Positions 37,884 to 48,340 are shown, counted from the stretch's first letter. The stretch is 64,000 nt of DNA from Adiantum capillus-veneris (GCA_014529385.2 CM043943.1:98390855-98454854); one strand, 5' to 3'. Translations and numbers: made by a program. The notes: generated by a model from the sequence alone, not told the origin.

Positions 37884-39467
37884 GCAAACCCTCAAGAAAA
37901 GCAATCAAGAAGCCATCACCTCCACAGGAGAGTTCTGCTGAAGAGGAGGAGGATTCGGGAACTAACAGCCAAGATGTGGATGATGTGGATGACTTCACCT
38001 CAAGTGATGCAAGCGATGAAAGTTATAAGGCATCCCCAATTTCGGAGTCAGAAGCTGTCTCTGAGTCGGATGCTTCAAAAGAAACAAACTTAAAAATAGC
38101 AGGTAAAAAGACACGCAATCAAGAAGTCATCCACCAGGAAATTGCTCGGCCGGCTGCATCTAAACGTCGCACACCATTCTCCTTGGCCGTTTATCTACAG
38201 CCACCTTGACAGTCTCTCAACCAAATACTCTCCAAGGACCAGCTACAAACTATGGGTCTCACAGCACTGGCCGAAGATCTCCCAACCACTGTTTCTATAG
38301 AGATGATTCATGATCTTTTGAAGAACTTTCCCAAGGTCAGAGGTCATAAACTCACCGCTACAAGGCTGGGCCATGCTATGGGTATGAAAACCTTCCCAGC
38401 TGTGAAGCCTGCCACTAGAACCTTCTCTCAGATTTCTAAGGAGGCCACAATTCAGTCATGCGAGGAAATGGTCAGTCCAAATCATCCGAACTATGAAAGA
38501 AATAAACAGATCTTAGCAATCTTTAGGTACTACTTTCTTGCTAGAGATGCCAAAGAAAATAAAGGGAAATGTGAACTGCCCACTACAGTATCTCACTGGG
38601 ATGGTCTTTACTGTTTGCTACATGCCCAACCCTGTGGATTTCACCAGATCCTTTTCTCATCTTTACAGTCTCGGGCAAAAAGATTTCGGACCCAGATGAG
38701 ATCTGTACAGCTTAGCTTCAAATGCTTTGCAGCCCCTCTCTTGGCATGGGTTGTCAGTATTCCTGTTACACCAGACGAAGTAGATGATGATACGCAATGT
38801 GTGCAAGGGAAAAGGAAATCACTAAACATTCATGCGGATCCTGCAATCCACAAGAAAAAGAAGATAAAAGCAAAGGTGGCCAAAGATGCAGCAAAATCTC
38901 TAATCTCCTTGCCAATATCGGAGAGCCAACAGACTAAAGTCACACATCTTCCGCGGCGGTCTCTGTCTACCACCCCTCTCTCGCCACCAGTGTCGACTCC
39001 CGAATTTCACGACAAATCGGCGGCTTCTCCCTCGGAGATTCCTCTACCTTCTTCCCCTATCTTCACCCATACACATCTGACTCCACCGGCGACTACCATC
39101 TCAGATCTTGTCTTAGCTCCTACTTCAGATCCTACTCGACCAGTAGTGCCTCCTCATAGTGACCCACTTGTGCCACTTGGGACATCATCAGGGGTGGCCG
39201 ACTCTACTTCTCTGGTACATCTTTCGGAGAAAGTATTACAAGACTCCAGGAATGCTATTGCTACCATAGAGCTTGGAGCGGAACAGTTAGCTGCTACGCA
39301 CCAGCGCCACTCTGCCATATATGCAGCTATGGCGGGATCTCTGAAGGTGGCCGAAAGTGCCATCTCGGATCGGGATGCTACCATATTCGCGCTACAGCAA
39401 GCTTTGAAGATAAAGTCGGATAGGCACAGGTACAAATGTTTAGGGAAATGCTTCTACATGGAGACCG

Positions 39468-39502
<35 letters not shown>

Positions 39503-39921
39503 GAGGGTTTGGATGGACTGGATCTGGATCACCATTGCAGACTGCAGGTCCTTCTCAACACTTCACGGGACTATACACACAGCCTCAGCCTCCAGTTCAG
39601 TACTACAGTCCACAGTACCCTCACGGATTTCAGTCCTCATCGTCCCACATGCATAGCGCTCCTTGCTGCGACAGTGTTGCTGGGGCTCACCGCCATGGCT
39701 GTGTCACTCGTCGTCCTCAGTTCACTTCCGGACAGGTGTTACCCTCTGCCGTGCAGCAGTTGTCGGCTCCTTTCACAGGGGGCCAGATTATGGATAGAAC
39801 CCAACAGCCTCTACCAGCTCAGCAGTCCCTACAACGAAGTTCCATCATTGATTTGATGGCTCCACCTCCGGAGACCGATCCTTCGAGTGCAGCTATAGCG
39901 ACTACTCTTTCTCTGGGATGA
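37832..39921 (+). other. Extra reading frames of element H, downstream of integrase
   Basis: Sense-strand open frames span about 37.8-39.9 kb. An acidic, Ser/Glu-rich start (AEEEEDSGTNSQDVDDVDDF) is followed by a globular-looking part (IEMIHDLLKNFPKVRGHKL, HWDGLYCLLHAQPCGF), a Lys-rich patch (HKKKKIKAKVAK), a Pro/Ser/Thr-rich stretch, a helical stretch (QLAATHQRHSAIYAAMAGSL) and a Gln/Pro-rich end. The position matches the additional ORF seen after pol in Tat and Athila lineages. I do not recognise the domain. It belongs to a fossil element. Confidence 0.5.
39469..39504 (+). repeat. CAGGCT hexamer repeat
   Basis: About five and a half units of CAGGCT inside the extra reading frame region of H. 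Confidence 0.9.
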
Positions 39922-40038
39922 TGAGTGACGATCTTTTCACCATGTCAGTACAGTAGTCATTTATTATTACAGTTCAGCCTTTTAGCAGTTTCAGCGGTTC
40001 TCTCACCGGGATGGTGAGTGGTTTCGTGGCGGGCAACC

Positions 40039-40607
40039 TGTAGCAGGGCTATAGTGTCACTTTCACTTTCCCAGGACATACAGTTGGTACAGTTGGTCGG
40101 GTTTGGTTCACACTGGACGGACTCTCTCGGCTGGACGACGACACGTGGCATGATACGGACGGTGGCCTAGTGGACATCGTGGCCAGGTCACCACCACTCA
40201 GTTTCGGGATAGACTTAGATGGCTGACATTTATGAGCCTTTGGTGGCTCTCTATGGTTGTGCATATGAGTAGTCGTTTGAGTCATTTTGGGGATTATCTT
40301 TATGTATCGTTTAGAGTGAGTCTGTACATAGAGCACGTCTTACCATCCCCGCACATGTGAGCCTCGACACCCCATTGTACCTGAGAGTCCTAGGTTGGAG
40401 CTGAGTGTGCTGCCACGCCAGAGTCTGTATCAGTTCTTTGAGATAGTCGAGTCAGTTGTTGTGGTCTACTGTTGCTGTTGCTCTGTTGTGTCTGTGAGAG
40501 TTGTTTTCTATTGTTTCCTGTTTTCATCATGTTCTGAGTGAGATTGTCACGCACATTGCACTGAGGAGCACCCACTGTAGAGAGCACGACACACTATCTG
40601 CGCTACA
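40039..40607 (+). repeat. 3' LTR of element H
   Basis: Partner of 20109-20678, with about 24 differences by eye. It is followed by the AGAGT duplication at 40608-40612. Confidence 0.85.
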
Positions 40608-40997
40608 AGAGTATGTGCCGCTTGGGAGAGGCCGCGAGAAGGCTCCAGCGAAGGGGTGCACTCAGCCAACGTTTCAAAATTTCCGCTTCTCACACGGAGG
40701 GGTACTCAACTGAAGAGGTACACAGTGGCGCTTGAAAGGGCACACTCTTTCGCATTAACCCATGCATCACCACGAGCACGACCTGTACGGGTACACACAG
40801 CCATGCTGTCGTCTCTGGTGTGTTGTAGTATGTATTATACGAGAACAAAAGTAAATTAAGTTACCTCATGTGGAGATGTGTGCGTAGGCCACCGTTCTTT
40901 GGATTTCATACAATGCCAAGAGAGGGGTAGAGTGTAGCGGCAAGGGTGAGAGGCTCACAACTGTAGGGTCCCGGGAATTGTTTTGCTCTGATACCAC

Positions 40998-41422
40998 TGT
41001 GAGGATTCTAGGTACTAATCCTTTATTAAGTACTTAAACTCATGATTAAGACTTAAGAAATTTGAACTGAACTCAGAAACAAGACTTAGAAGACTCTGTG
41101 TTTGATTGATCGAATGATTGTTAGAAACTGAGTACAATAGGCTCCTTATATAGGAGACGAAGAGACACAAATGAAAAAATATGTCTCCTGGTGAAGAGAC
41201 ATGACTTTAGACGTAAAGATACATCCTTTCGGCGAAGAGCTGCAACCATTGGGCGAAGAGTCGCATCCGTAGAGCGAAGGGGTGTGACCAGTCGTCGAAG
41301 GAGGCATGTCTCTTGGACGAAGGGGTGTGACCATCCAAGCGTATGGGTTCTCCTTGGCATGGCACTTCGTGTATCTGCAACTAGGAGTAGATGTAATATG
41401 CAGCATAGTCACAATCGTGACA
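40998..41422 (-). repeat. 5' LTR of element G
   Basis: TGTGAGGATTCTAGGTACTA...AATCGTGACA, 425 bp. Its first 130 bp closely resemble the LTR of F, and the rest is more diverged. The leader at about 40920-40985 also matches F's leader (AGCGGCAAGGGTGAGAGGC). Confidence 0.85.
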
Positions 41423-42148
41423 TGCGTGCTTCGGAAAGGCAACCCTTTGTTGCTTGCCCATCTGGCAAGACTCGCATACGCCTGATGAGCGTATCGCTGG
41501 TAAACCCTCCACCATAGAGGTCTTAGCAACTTGTTGAAGCTGCTGATAGCATAGATGTCCAAATCGTGCATGCCATAGAGAAGAGGACTCCGTGGTCCGA
41601 GACAGAAGAGCAGTGAGGCGGTATAGAGAACCATTGCGCACCGCGTGCAAGGATAGTACCTGTCGTAGAATCAGAAATGGTCACTGTGCCACTCTCAAAG
41701 TGTATATCAGCTCTCTAAGAGTCCAAACTTGACACAGAGAGGAGGTTGAAGGCCATGTCTGGAACGTAAAGCGCCTCCACTGATCTGAACTTTGGGTTTG
41801 AGGTAGAACGAAAGAGGGTAATCTGACCTGTGCCAGACATTGGAATCTCATGGTTGTCACCCATAGTGACGGTCTACCTAGTGCCCGTGAGTCTCCTTGA
41901 GAGAGCTAAACCAAGACTTTTGGGGAGTCATGTGAGTGGTGGCTCCACTCTCAACAACCCAAGTAGAGCGTGGTCCATTGTCGTGACAAGAGCGGTCCCC
42001 GTTGTCTCGTGAGAGGCTACAATTGCAGTCGAAGCTATCTGTTTCTCTCTGTTGGCCTCGTCTCGCTTCTTCTTTCTGCATTCTGACTCTTTGTGCCCTT
42101 TCTTGTGGCAATGGTAACATTCGGTCACATGACACATCCAACCCTATG

Positions 42149-43281
42149 TGTCCATGGACAAGCTACAACATGACGAGGGTTCAGTTCAGTACAGTCAGTC
42201 TAGAATAGGAAGTGATCTGGCACTTTTGTGAGTCTGTTCGCAGACCGTGCATGTCCAGAAACTTAGTATAGATGCATATCCTTTGGTTGCACACAGCATG
42301 ATCATAAGCATTCCCATCAGAATCCATCAGAATCCTTCAGGGGAATTTTCTAGTGAATTCAACCTATTTTCCCTATTTTTGACATTTTTCACCTATTTAT
42401 TAAGTGACTTTTGTTGGAAAGTAGGTAGGGCAAATTGAGTAAGTTTGTATATAAGCAAACCTAGCCTAGCACTATTTGGCAGAAGAGCAAGGAGAACACA
42501 GGCCATAGGCAGCAGGTTCTCCCCCTCTCTCTCTCAGCAAGATCCCCTTGGTGGCGTTTTCCCTCCAAGCAAGAATCCACAGCCCTAGCGTTTTTCATCA
42601 GCAAGCATCATTGCCGGAAGACTTCAGCACTTAGCGTTTTCAGCAGGCATCAGCATCGCCATAGCCTCCCAAGCCTTGGCGTTTTCATCAAGATTGCATC
42701 GCAAGACAACCTCAGCCCTAGCGTTTCCAGAAACCCCAAATCGCCCCCCCCCCCTTTGCATGGCGTTTTCAGCAGATAAAGCATCAGCAGATTTCAGCTA
42801 GCAGAGACCAGCCCACATCCACGTTTTTGGTTCCAGTGATTTTCAGCCATTAGCGTTTTTGGGGCAGCAGCAGATCGGCATCAGATTTCAGCCAGTAGCG
42901 TTTTTGGACAGCAGTAAGTTTGCATCAGTTTTCAGCCCTTAGATCGGTCTCGTCATCCCCGTCATTGACATCGGTCTAGCCTAGACTTGCATCAATCACA
43001 TGCATCCACTTTGTACCAGTTTGTGCAATCAATAGTAGACCACTCTCGCCAACAAGAGTGGGGCCTTCGGAGGAGGGTTTTACAACGTCTCTGGTGTCGT
43101 ATTCTCTTCTCTGTCTATCTCTCAGTCTCATACACTTTCACGCAGTGTCCATTCACTTGTTTGTGATCATTGCACTCTCTCATTAAGAACGGAAGGCTCT
43201 CCCTTCCATAGAAGAAAAGGAACCTTGAGCACATTACGGAGCACTCATCTTGAGAAAAAAACAACATTCATTCCGCTGCAC
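42149..43281 (+). repeat. O: solo LTR of the element A family inside E's gag
   Basis: It starts TGTCCATGGACAAGCT and ends TTCCGCTGCAC, and is about 1.13 kb like A's LTR. It shares A's landmarks in order: CAGTCTAG, GGCACTTTTGTGAG, TTATTAAGTGACTTTTG, a TATATAAGC box, and many GCGTTTTTCA..CAGC words. E's gag sense is found on both sides. No internal region is present, as expected for a solo LTR left by LTR-LTR recombination. The target duplication is not clean. Confidence 0.65.
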
Positions 43282-44051
43282 CTTACACATTCGATGTCCT
43301 TGTTCTTCTTCTTCTTCTTTACCTTTACCTTTCTTGTTGCCTCCTTGAGCTATCAAAGCTCCTTCTGCATTAAGAGCACCTCTGGCTCGGAATGTAGAGT
43401 GCCCCTCGATCTGTCTAAGGGAAGGGAGAATTAGGTCCTAGGTGGGAAAAGAGGTACGTCCAGTTGTGAGGAAACACTGAAAGTAGGGAGGGGGAAGCTT
43501 GAATAGTAAGAGGCCAGCCATGCGTGTCGAGCTGATGTCACCTTCAGCAGAGACAAGATTGTCTCAGAGTTCCCGCATACGGCGGGTCAACTCATCGGAA
43601 CTGGACGTTGTACAACTCCCGTTCAAGTCAAGAACCTGTCTCCACAATGGATGTGCATGCTTCTCTTTGGAAACTTCCTTCGTGATGCGGTCCGAGAGTT
43701 TCATCTAAGAAAGGTGAAGACTCGTATGTCTCGATCCACCCACTCGTCGATGTGGTCCCGAGTGTCGGTGGGAAGGGAAGGCTTCGTAGCCGAATGGGTG
43801 AAATCATTCAACCATTCCCAGAGTCGATGGTAGGCAGTGATTGTGTGGACTTGTGTCCTCCACACAGAATAGTTGTGTAAATCCAACTTCTTCTCCTTAG
43901 CAAACTGGGTAACGGTATAATTGTTGGATGTTGTGTTGGCAGATGCCGACGTAGTCGCAGAAGTGGAAGTGGCCGTAGTTGCAGAAGACGTTGTGACTAC
44001 TGTTGTTGTTGTTGTCCCTTCTGCTTCGGAGTCGACATGTCGCGTGCTCAA

Positions 44052-44827
44052 AGAGTAGTTCTAGAGGTAGATTGATAAGATCGCAAGTCACCGACGAAGG
44101 TACCGTCTCCAATGTTGTAGCAGTCCAAAATAACCGCTCAGACAACCACCGGATGGTGTCCTGACGAGCAAGGGAGTAATCAACCGCACAAAGGGTAAAA
44201 GTTCAGCTTGCTGTCCGCCCTAAAAAACGCTGCAAAGGGTGCTGAAAACGCTGCTGTAATAGGGATTTCAGCGTGCCTCTACGCCACCTATCAGTACGGG
44301 AGCGTCGTAGGGTGTCAAAGGAGGGGGTTCTCGCACTTCTTAGCGGTCGAGGGGCTGAAAACAGAGAAAAAACAGCAAGTAATCAATGCCAAAAGAGTGC
44401 CGATTGGGTTTAGATACCTGACGAAGGTGTAGATCTGCAAGTGCCTAACAGTAATAGGCTCTCTAGGCGAGTGTAGGCCGCTTCCTCAAGTGCGCAAAGG
44501 CAGCGTGTGAATGAAAACGCAGCAGGTTTTCAAAAAGGCTGAGCAAGTGCAAAAACGCCAGCAGATGCAAAAAACGCTAGAGGTCCCAGAAAACGCAAGG
44601 CTGATCTAGGGCTGTTTTGCCGCGATCTGCTGCTGAGAAGGAAGCGGTGCTTGTAGGGGATGCAGAGCGGGGCTGGCAATGCAAAAACTTGGCTAAATCT
44701 GCAAAAATGCTCGTAGGTCCCAAAAGCGCTAGGCTGATTTTGCAATTTTCTGCAATGGACAAGGTCAGAGTTGCAAGCACTAGCCTCGGGATGTGAAATC
44801 GTTGAAGATTCTTCACAACTTGGCGAC
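44052..44827 (-). other. 5' leader of element E
   Basis: No protein-like frame. It is rich in AAAACGC(T/A) words (GCGTTTT on the sense strand), like the LTRs of A and O. It lies between the primer site and gag. Confidence 0.5.
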
Positions 44828-44890
44828 TGGTACCATGTGAGAGTGAGCAGTGGAGAGGGTGTGAGCCACGCGTGCCGAAAATGTTGGGGG

Positions 44891-47889
44891 GAGAAAGAAA
44901 GAAAGAAAGATTTTTAACGTCTATGTCAGGCCGAAATCGGCCTATGAGACAAATCAAATGTACATGGTGTGTATGTCATCCGTCTATCGGAAAGACAAAT
45001 GAAACAAAACTGAACTGAATGTAGGTAGTGGGGTATCTGAGGAGGGATGGAGCTCTATCTCTAGGGGTATATGCATGTCTATATGCTCAAGGTAGTACAA
45101 TCATGAGAATGCATCAAGCTATCTAGCTCCATCCTGTACTAATGGGGGGATGTAAGATGTGGTACATGGGCGGGTCTGGTGCCAAGGCTACCCGGATGAA
45201 AGCTGTCGGGTCGGCCCTCATCTGGGCCACTCGCTCCTCAGTGGCACGGCGCTCCCGGGCTCGGATCTCCTCGATCTGTCGGTGGTGGGATCTCGCGCCC
45301 CTGTAGCCTGTGACTCGTGGTCGTCGTCTAGCTCGGCTCACCTCCGCCTGTGGGAGTGTCACTCCCCTCTGAGTGTCTGGTGAGGGAGGGGCGGCAATCC
45401 TCTGAAAGAAGTCTGTGAGCTGCGACTGTCTCCCCTCTGTCTGTGTAGCTGTGTGTGGCTGTAGTAGTGTGTCCCGATGGCTCTGTATCTCTAGTAAGAA
45501 CCGTCCGAGCTGTCTCTGATCTCGAGAGTCCATGATCTCTCGGAGAGTGGGCTGTCCTCTGAATAAGGCCTCATACCTGCCTCTGATCTCAGTGTATGCT
45601 CTGCATCTACATACAAAGTGCTCCTCACTCTCCACCTCCTCTGTGCAGGCTCTGCAGACTCGCTCCTCCCTGGGAACACCAATATGTCTCCCGATCTCAA
45701 TCTCTAACCTGTGTGAAGCCACTCTCAGCTGACCAATCGCCACCCGTGAGCTATGTGGCATATATGTGTCCATGTAGCGTGGTCTCTGTATGAACCCCCT
45801 AGACAATATGGTGAGAAACTGGTCTCTGTAATCTGACATCCTCGTCCCCAAGCCAGGTGACTCCCAGACCTCCTAGTGTATAGCTGCCACAGATCCTGTC
45901 TCAATACCAAGTTCCTCTCACTGCGAGAGAGGTGAACATATGGTGAGTGGGGGTCGTACTGGAATGGTGGTAGGCTCTCCATGTCAAGACCGTGTCCCTC
46001 AAACCATGCTCTGACCTGTGAGTACCATGCTCTCTCATGCCCACTCTCTGATAGCTGTATAGTTGCCTCAAATGCTCTGCGAGTAAGTCTGTCAGGAGGT
46101 AGCTCTCTCATCCTCTGGATGAAGCAGACTGTCTGGAATAGTGCCTCTACCACCATAGGTGGTGTGGCGAGCTCGGCTCTAATAATGTCATGTGGCACTG
46201 TCTTCTTGCTGCGGAGCAAGCGTGAGATCATACATACCTGTGGCGTCTCAAGCTGTGTCCACTGGTCAGCTGTCAATCCTGGTGCCCATACTGCTGCCGA
46301 GTACATCAAGGCCGGGGTGACTAAGGTGTCGAAAAGCCACCCCTTCGTGCGGGGTTCCTGAAAGTGTGCCTGGTGGCATCTCCGCTCTAGCATGGCCAGA
46401 GCTGCATATCCTCGGGTGAGCCTGTCAGCAGCAGCCTGCCTCATAGTGAAGGGTCCTGGTAGGCTGGTGAATGTGATGCCAAGGTAGACATAGGAGGTGA
46501 CTACATCAACCTGTCCTCCTGCTGCTGTGAAGGTGGCAGCGCTCCTCACTGCACTGGATGTGTGAAAGATCATAACCTTGGTTTTGCCAAGGTTCACAGT
46601 CAACCCCCTGTGTGTGCTGAATTCGTCCAAGGCCTCAAGATGGCGTTGCAAGCCCTCGGGTGACTCTGAAATCAACACAATATCATCAGCATATAACATG
46701 ATGTGGACCGGAGTACCTGCCAAGTCGCTCCCCTCTCCTCCTGCTCGCAGTATGTAGTCGGAGATCTCGTCGATGTAGAGCCCAAAGAGTGTCGGGGAGA
46801 GTGGGCATCCTTGCTTAACACCAATGGTGCTAGCAATGGTCTCTGAAAAACCGCCTGGGCAACGAACTCGACCCGTCACCTTCTCGTAGAGAGCATATAT
46901 GGCCCAAATCATCTCTATTGGTACCCCAATGCTGTGAAGGCGCTGGAAGAGTCTCTCGCGTGGGACTGTGTCAAAGGCCTTGCGGAAATCCACAAAGCAG
47001 CAGTAAAACCTCTTCTTCCGCGCCTTTGCCCCATCAATGAGGCAGCGCAGAACGAAGATGTGATCAGTGGTGGAGAAAGCTCGTCTGAAACCTGCCTGGC
47101 CTGGAGCTCGTAAACCCTCGATCTCTGCGTAGCATCTGAGCTGTGCCTCAAGTACTGCTCCGTATAGCTTGGCCATCGTGTGGCCAATCATGATAGTCCT
47201 GTAGTTCCCTGGGTCCAGGGTGTCGCCAGATTTGTGGATAGGCACTATGGTGTGCTGTGTCCACTCCTCTGGGAAGCCCTCCCCTATAGCCCGGTTGAAG
47301 ACATGTGCAATCAACGGTGCTATAGTGGAGGCCGCATAAATGATGTGCTCACTCTGTAATCCAGTATGGTCAGCTGATCGTCTATGCTGCATGCGGCGTA
47401 TGGCCCTCTCTACCATCTCTGCTGTAAAGAAGGAGGAGCACGTGGGGCGTGGCTCGTGTGGCTGTGGGATAGGAGGCTGCCCTGGCACCTCGTAAAGTCG
47501 CTCTGCATAATCATGCCATATCTGTGGATCCTCAATAGCTGTAGTCGGACGTGGCTCGCGCAGGGTGCGCCATGCCGTCGCGCTATCTATGCTCATGAAT
47601 AGGCGGCATAGCTCAAGCTCCTGTGCCTGTTCGAATGCTCGCCGCTTTTGGCGTGTCAGCGTCTTCATATGCCGTCTGGCCTCTCTCTCTGTGATCTCTC
47701 CTAAGGCTCGCCGTGCACGGAGGCGTCGGTATAGCTCTCTGCACTCATCATCATACCAGCGGTTCTGAGGCATAGTCCCGGGGGGGGGGAGTGCGTCTTG
47801 TGTGAGTGGTGTGTGGAAAAGAGCTAATAGCTGAAGTGTGGAGAACGGAAGAGATATGTGATGTGAGAACTGAGAGTGGTGTGGATGGG

Positions 47890-47891
<2 letters not shown>
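44891..47891 (-). mobile_element. LINE J1 (non-LTR retrotransposon), 5'-truncated
   Basis: Minus strand. It ends in a (TTTC)n tail, seen as (GAAA)n at 44891-44910, preceded by a stem-loop at 44928-44943. It starts at the CT/GA tract at 47892. The reverse transcriptase and zinc region are present, but no endonuclease domain is seen, so the copy is probably 5'-truncated. It sits between the two halves of E's 5' LTR, exactly at the edge of the GA microsatellite. The divergence of the flanking LTR shows that it arrived after E. Other copies of the family are J2, J3 and J4. Confidence 0.88.
45123..47773 (-). pseudogene. LINE J1 reverse transcriptase ORF with one frame change
   Basis: From an ATG at 47773 (MPQNRWYDDECRELYRRL) the frame runs through RT motifs: FRRAFSTTDHIF, motif A VDFRKAFDTV, motif B GVKQGCPLSPTLFGLYID, catalytic motif C LYADDIVLIS and GLTVNLGKTKV. 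A thumb region follows, and then a C-terminal zinc motif (CRACTEEVESEEHFVCRC, of the CxxC...H...C type usual in LINEs). Near 45850 the sense shifts to another frame that continues to the stop at 45123, so the ORF is broken once. The upstream frame stays open through the CT tract to 47974. The endonuclease part is missing. The clade is not resolved. Confidence 0.85.

Positions 47892-47937
<46 letters not shown>
47892..47937. repeat. GA microsatellite beside LINE J1
   Basis: About 23 GA units, equivalent to the tract at 10084-10170 in the other LTR of E. Confidence 0.95.
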
Positions 47938-47939
<2 letters not shown>

Positions 47940-48233
47940 ACAAGTGCTCTGCAAATGATGCTCTCAATACACAATGTATGACTACAAGACTCTAACCATT
48001 CTATTTATAGAATGTTAGGTTTAGGTAGGGCAAAATGTGTAACTGGTTCAAAAAACATAAAAAGCCCAAAAATGGCTAAAAAAGTGTACACCTAGCTAGG
48101 CTCAGAAAATGACTGTCCAGACACGTGCTAAAGTGTTCGCCCATGCAATCTACATGATGTGCGATGGGTGGCCAACCCGGGACAATCACTAGCCATACCA
48201 AATGGCGAAGCAACGGTGGTGTAACTCTTAACA

Positions 48234-48289
48234 CTGTAGTTGATGGTAGTCATGGGGGACTGATCGCCCCCTCCACACCTTCCGTTTTT

Positions 48290-48321
<32 letters not shown>

Positions 48322-48340
48322 CTGCACATGCGCACTCACA
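48234..48340 (+). repeat. 5' LTR of element D, right part
   Basis: It matches the end of the LTR at 50462-50880 (GATGGTAGTCATGGGGGACTG... to CGCACTCACA) and carries (CT)n at about 48295-48321. The left part of the same LTR is 9935-10032. Confidence 0.75.

Larger units (their letters stand above)
20109..40607 (+). mobile_element. Element H: large Ty3/gypsy element (Tat/Athila-like layout) inside G
   Basis: The LTRs are 20109-20678 and 40039-40607 (TGTAGCAGGGCTA...CTGCGCTACA), about 4% different, with exact target duplication AGAGT. Without the nested I it is about 11.8 kb. On the + strand, in order: leader with tandem repeats, gag at about 21.4-22.0 and 30.7-31.7 kb (KWYNQFAQNHFATWAALRQ; knuckles CYRCGEYGHYQSKC), protease at about 31.7-32.3 kb, RT at about 32.7-34.0 kb, RNase H at about 34.0-34.5 kb, integrase at about 34.6-35.6 kb (DFVGPITPS, DYATKWVEV, TSDRGSHF), a pyrimidine-rich stretch, then extra reading frames at about 37.8-39.9 kb. 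No chromodomain is seen. It is broken, with around five to eight breaks. Confidence 0.82.
18071..41422 (-). mobile_element. Element G: short non-autonomous gypsy-like element inside E
   Basis: The 5' LTR is 40998-41422 (TGTGAGGATTCTAG...AATCGTGACA), with primer site TGGTATCAGAGC on the minus strand at about 40986-40997. A partial 3' LTR is 18071-18271, with purine tract AAAGAGGGAGGGAA beside it. Apart from the nested H, the interior is only about 2.2 kb (18272-20108 and 40613-40997). It shows one gag-like N-terminal frame at about 19.2-19.7 kb (DPIAVLKAQMAALSRSLASI) and no pol. The LTR start, primer site and leader resemble those of F, so F-type elements may have supplied its proteins. It is broken in a few places. 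Confidence 0.7.
10033..48233 (-). mobile_element. Element E: Ty1/copia element containing F, G, J1 and O
   Basis: Minus-strand copia. The 3' LTR is 10033-10438, with purine tract CTAAGAGGGAG before it on the minus strand. The 5' LTR is 44836-48233, split by LINE J1. A primer site TGGTACCAGTCGCC lies at about 44822-44835. Visible parts are gag at about 43.3-44.1 kb (LDLHNYSVWRTQVHT), Cys-His knuckle and protease at about 41.9-42.1 kb (ECYHCHKKGHKESEC; WVVESGATTHMT), pre-integrase at about 41.4-41.9 kb (LWHARFGHL, CESCQMGKQ), RNase H at about 17.7-18.1 kb (GWCDSDWARNP, VALSSTEAEY) and the pol tail on both sides of F (EYVPTADNA; TDIFTKAVPHRTL). It is old (LTRs about 10% apart) and broken in several places. 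The duplicated target is degenerate (TTGTG and CTGTA). Confidence 0.8.
44836..48233 (-). repeat. 5' LTR of element E, split by LINE J1
   Basis: The left part (44836-44890) and right part (about 47892-48233) together match the LTR at 10033-10438. On the minus (sense) strand a TATAAATAG box lies at about 48002-48012, followed about 70 bases later by the CT tract. Confidence 0.82.

Noticed and set aside
47936-48233. Possible 5' UTR of LINE J1
   Set aside because: The same sequence without any LINE occurs at 10171-10438 as part of E's other LTR, so it belongs to the LTR that the LINE entered.
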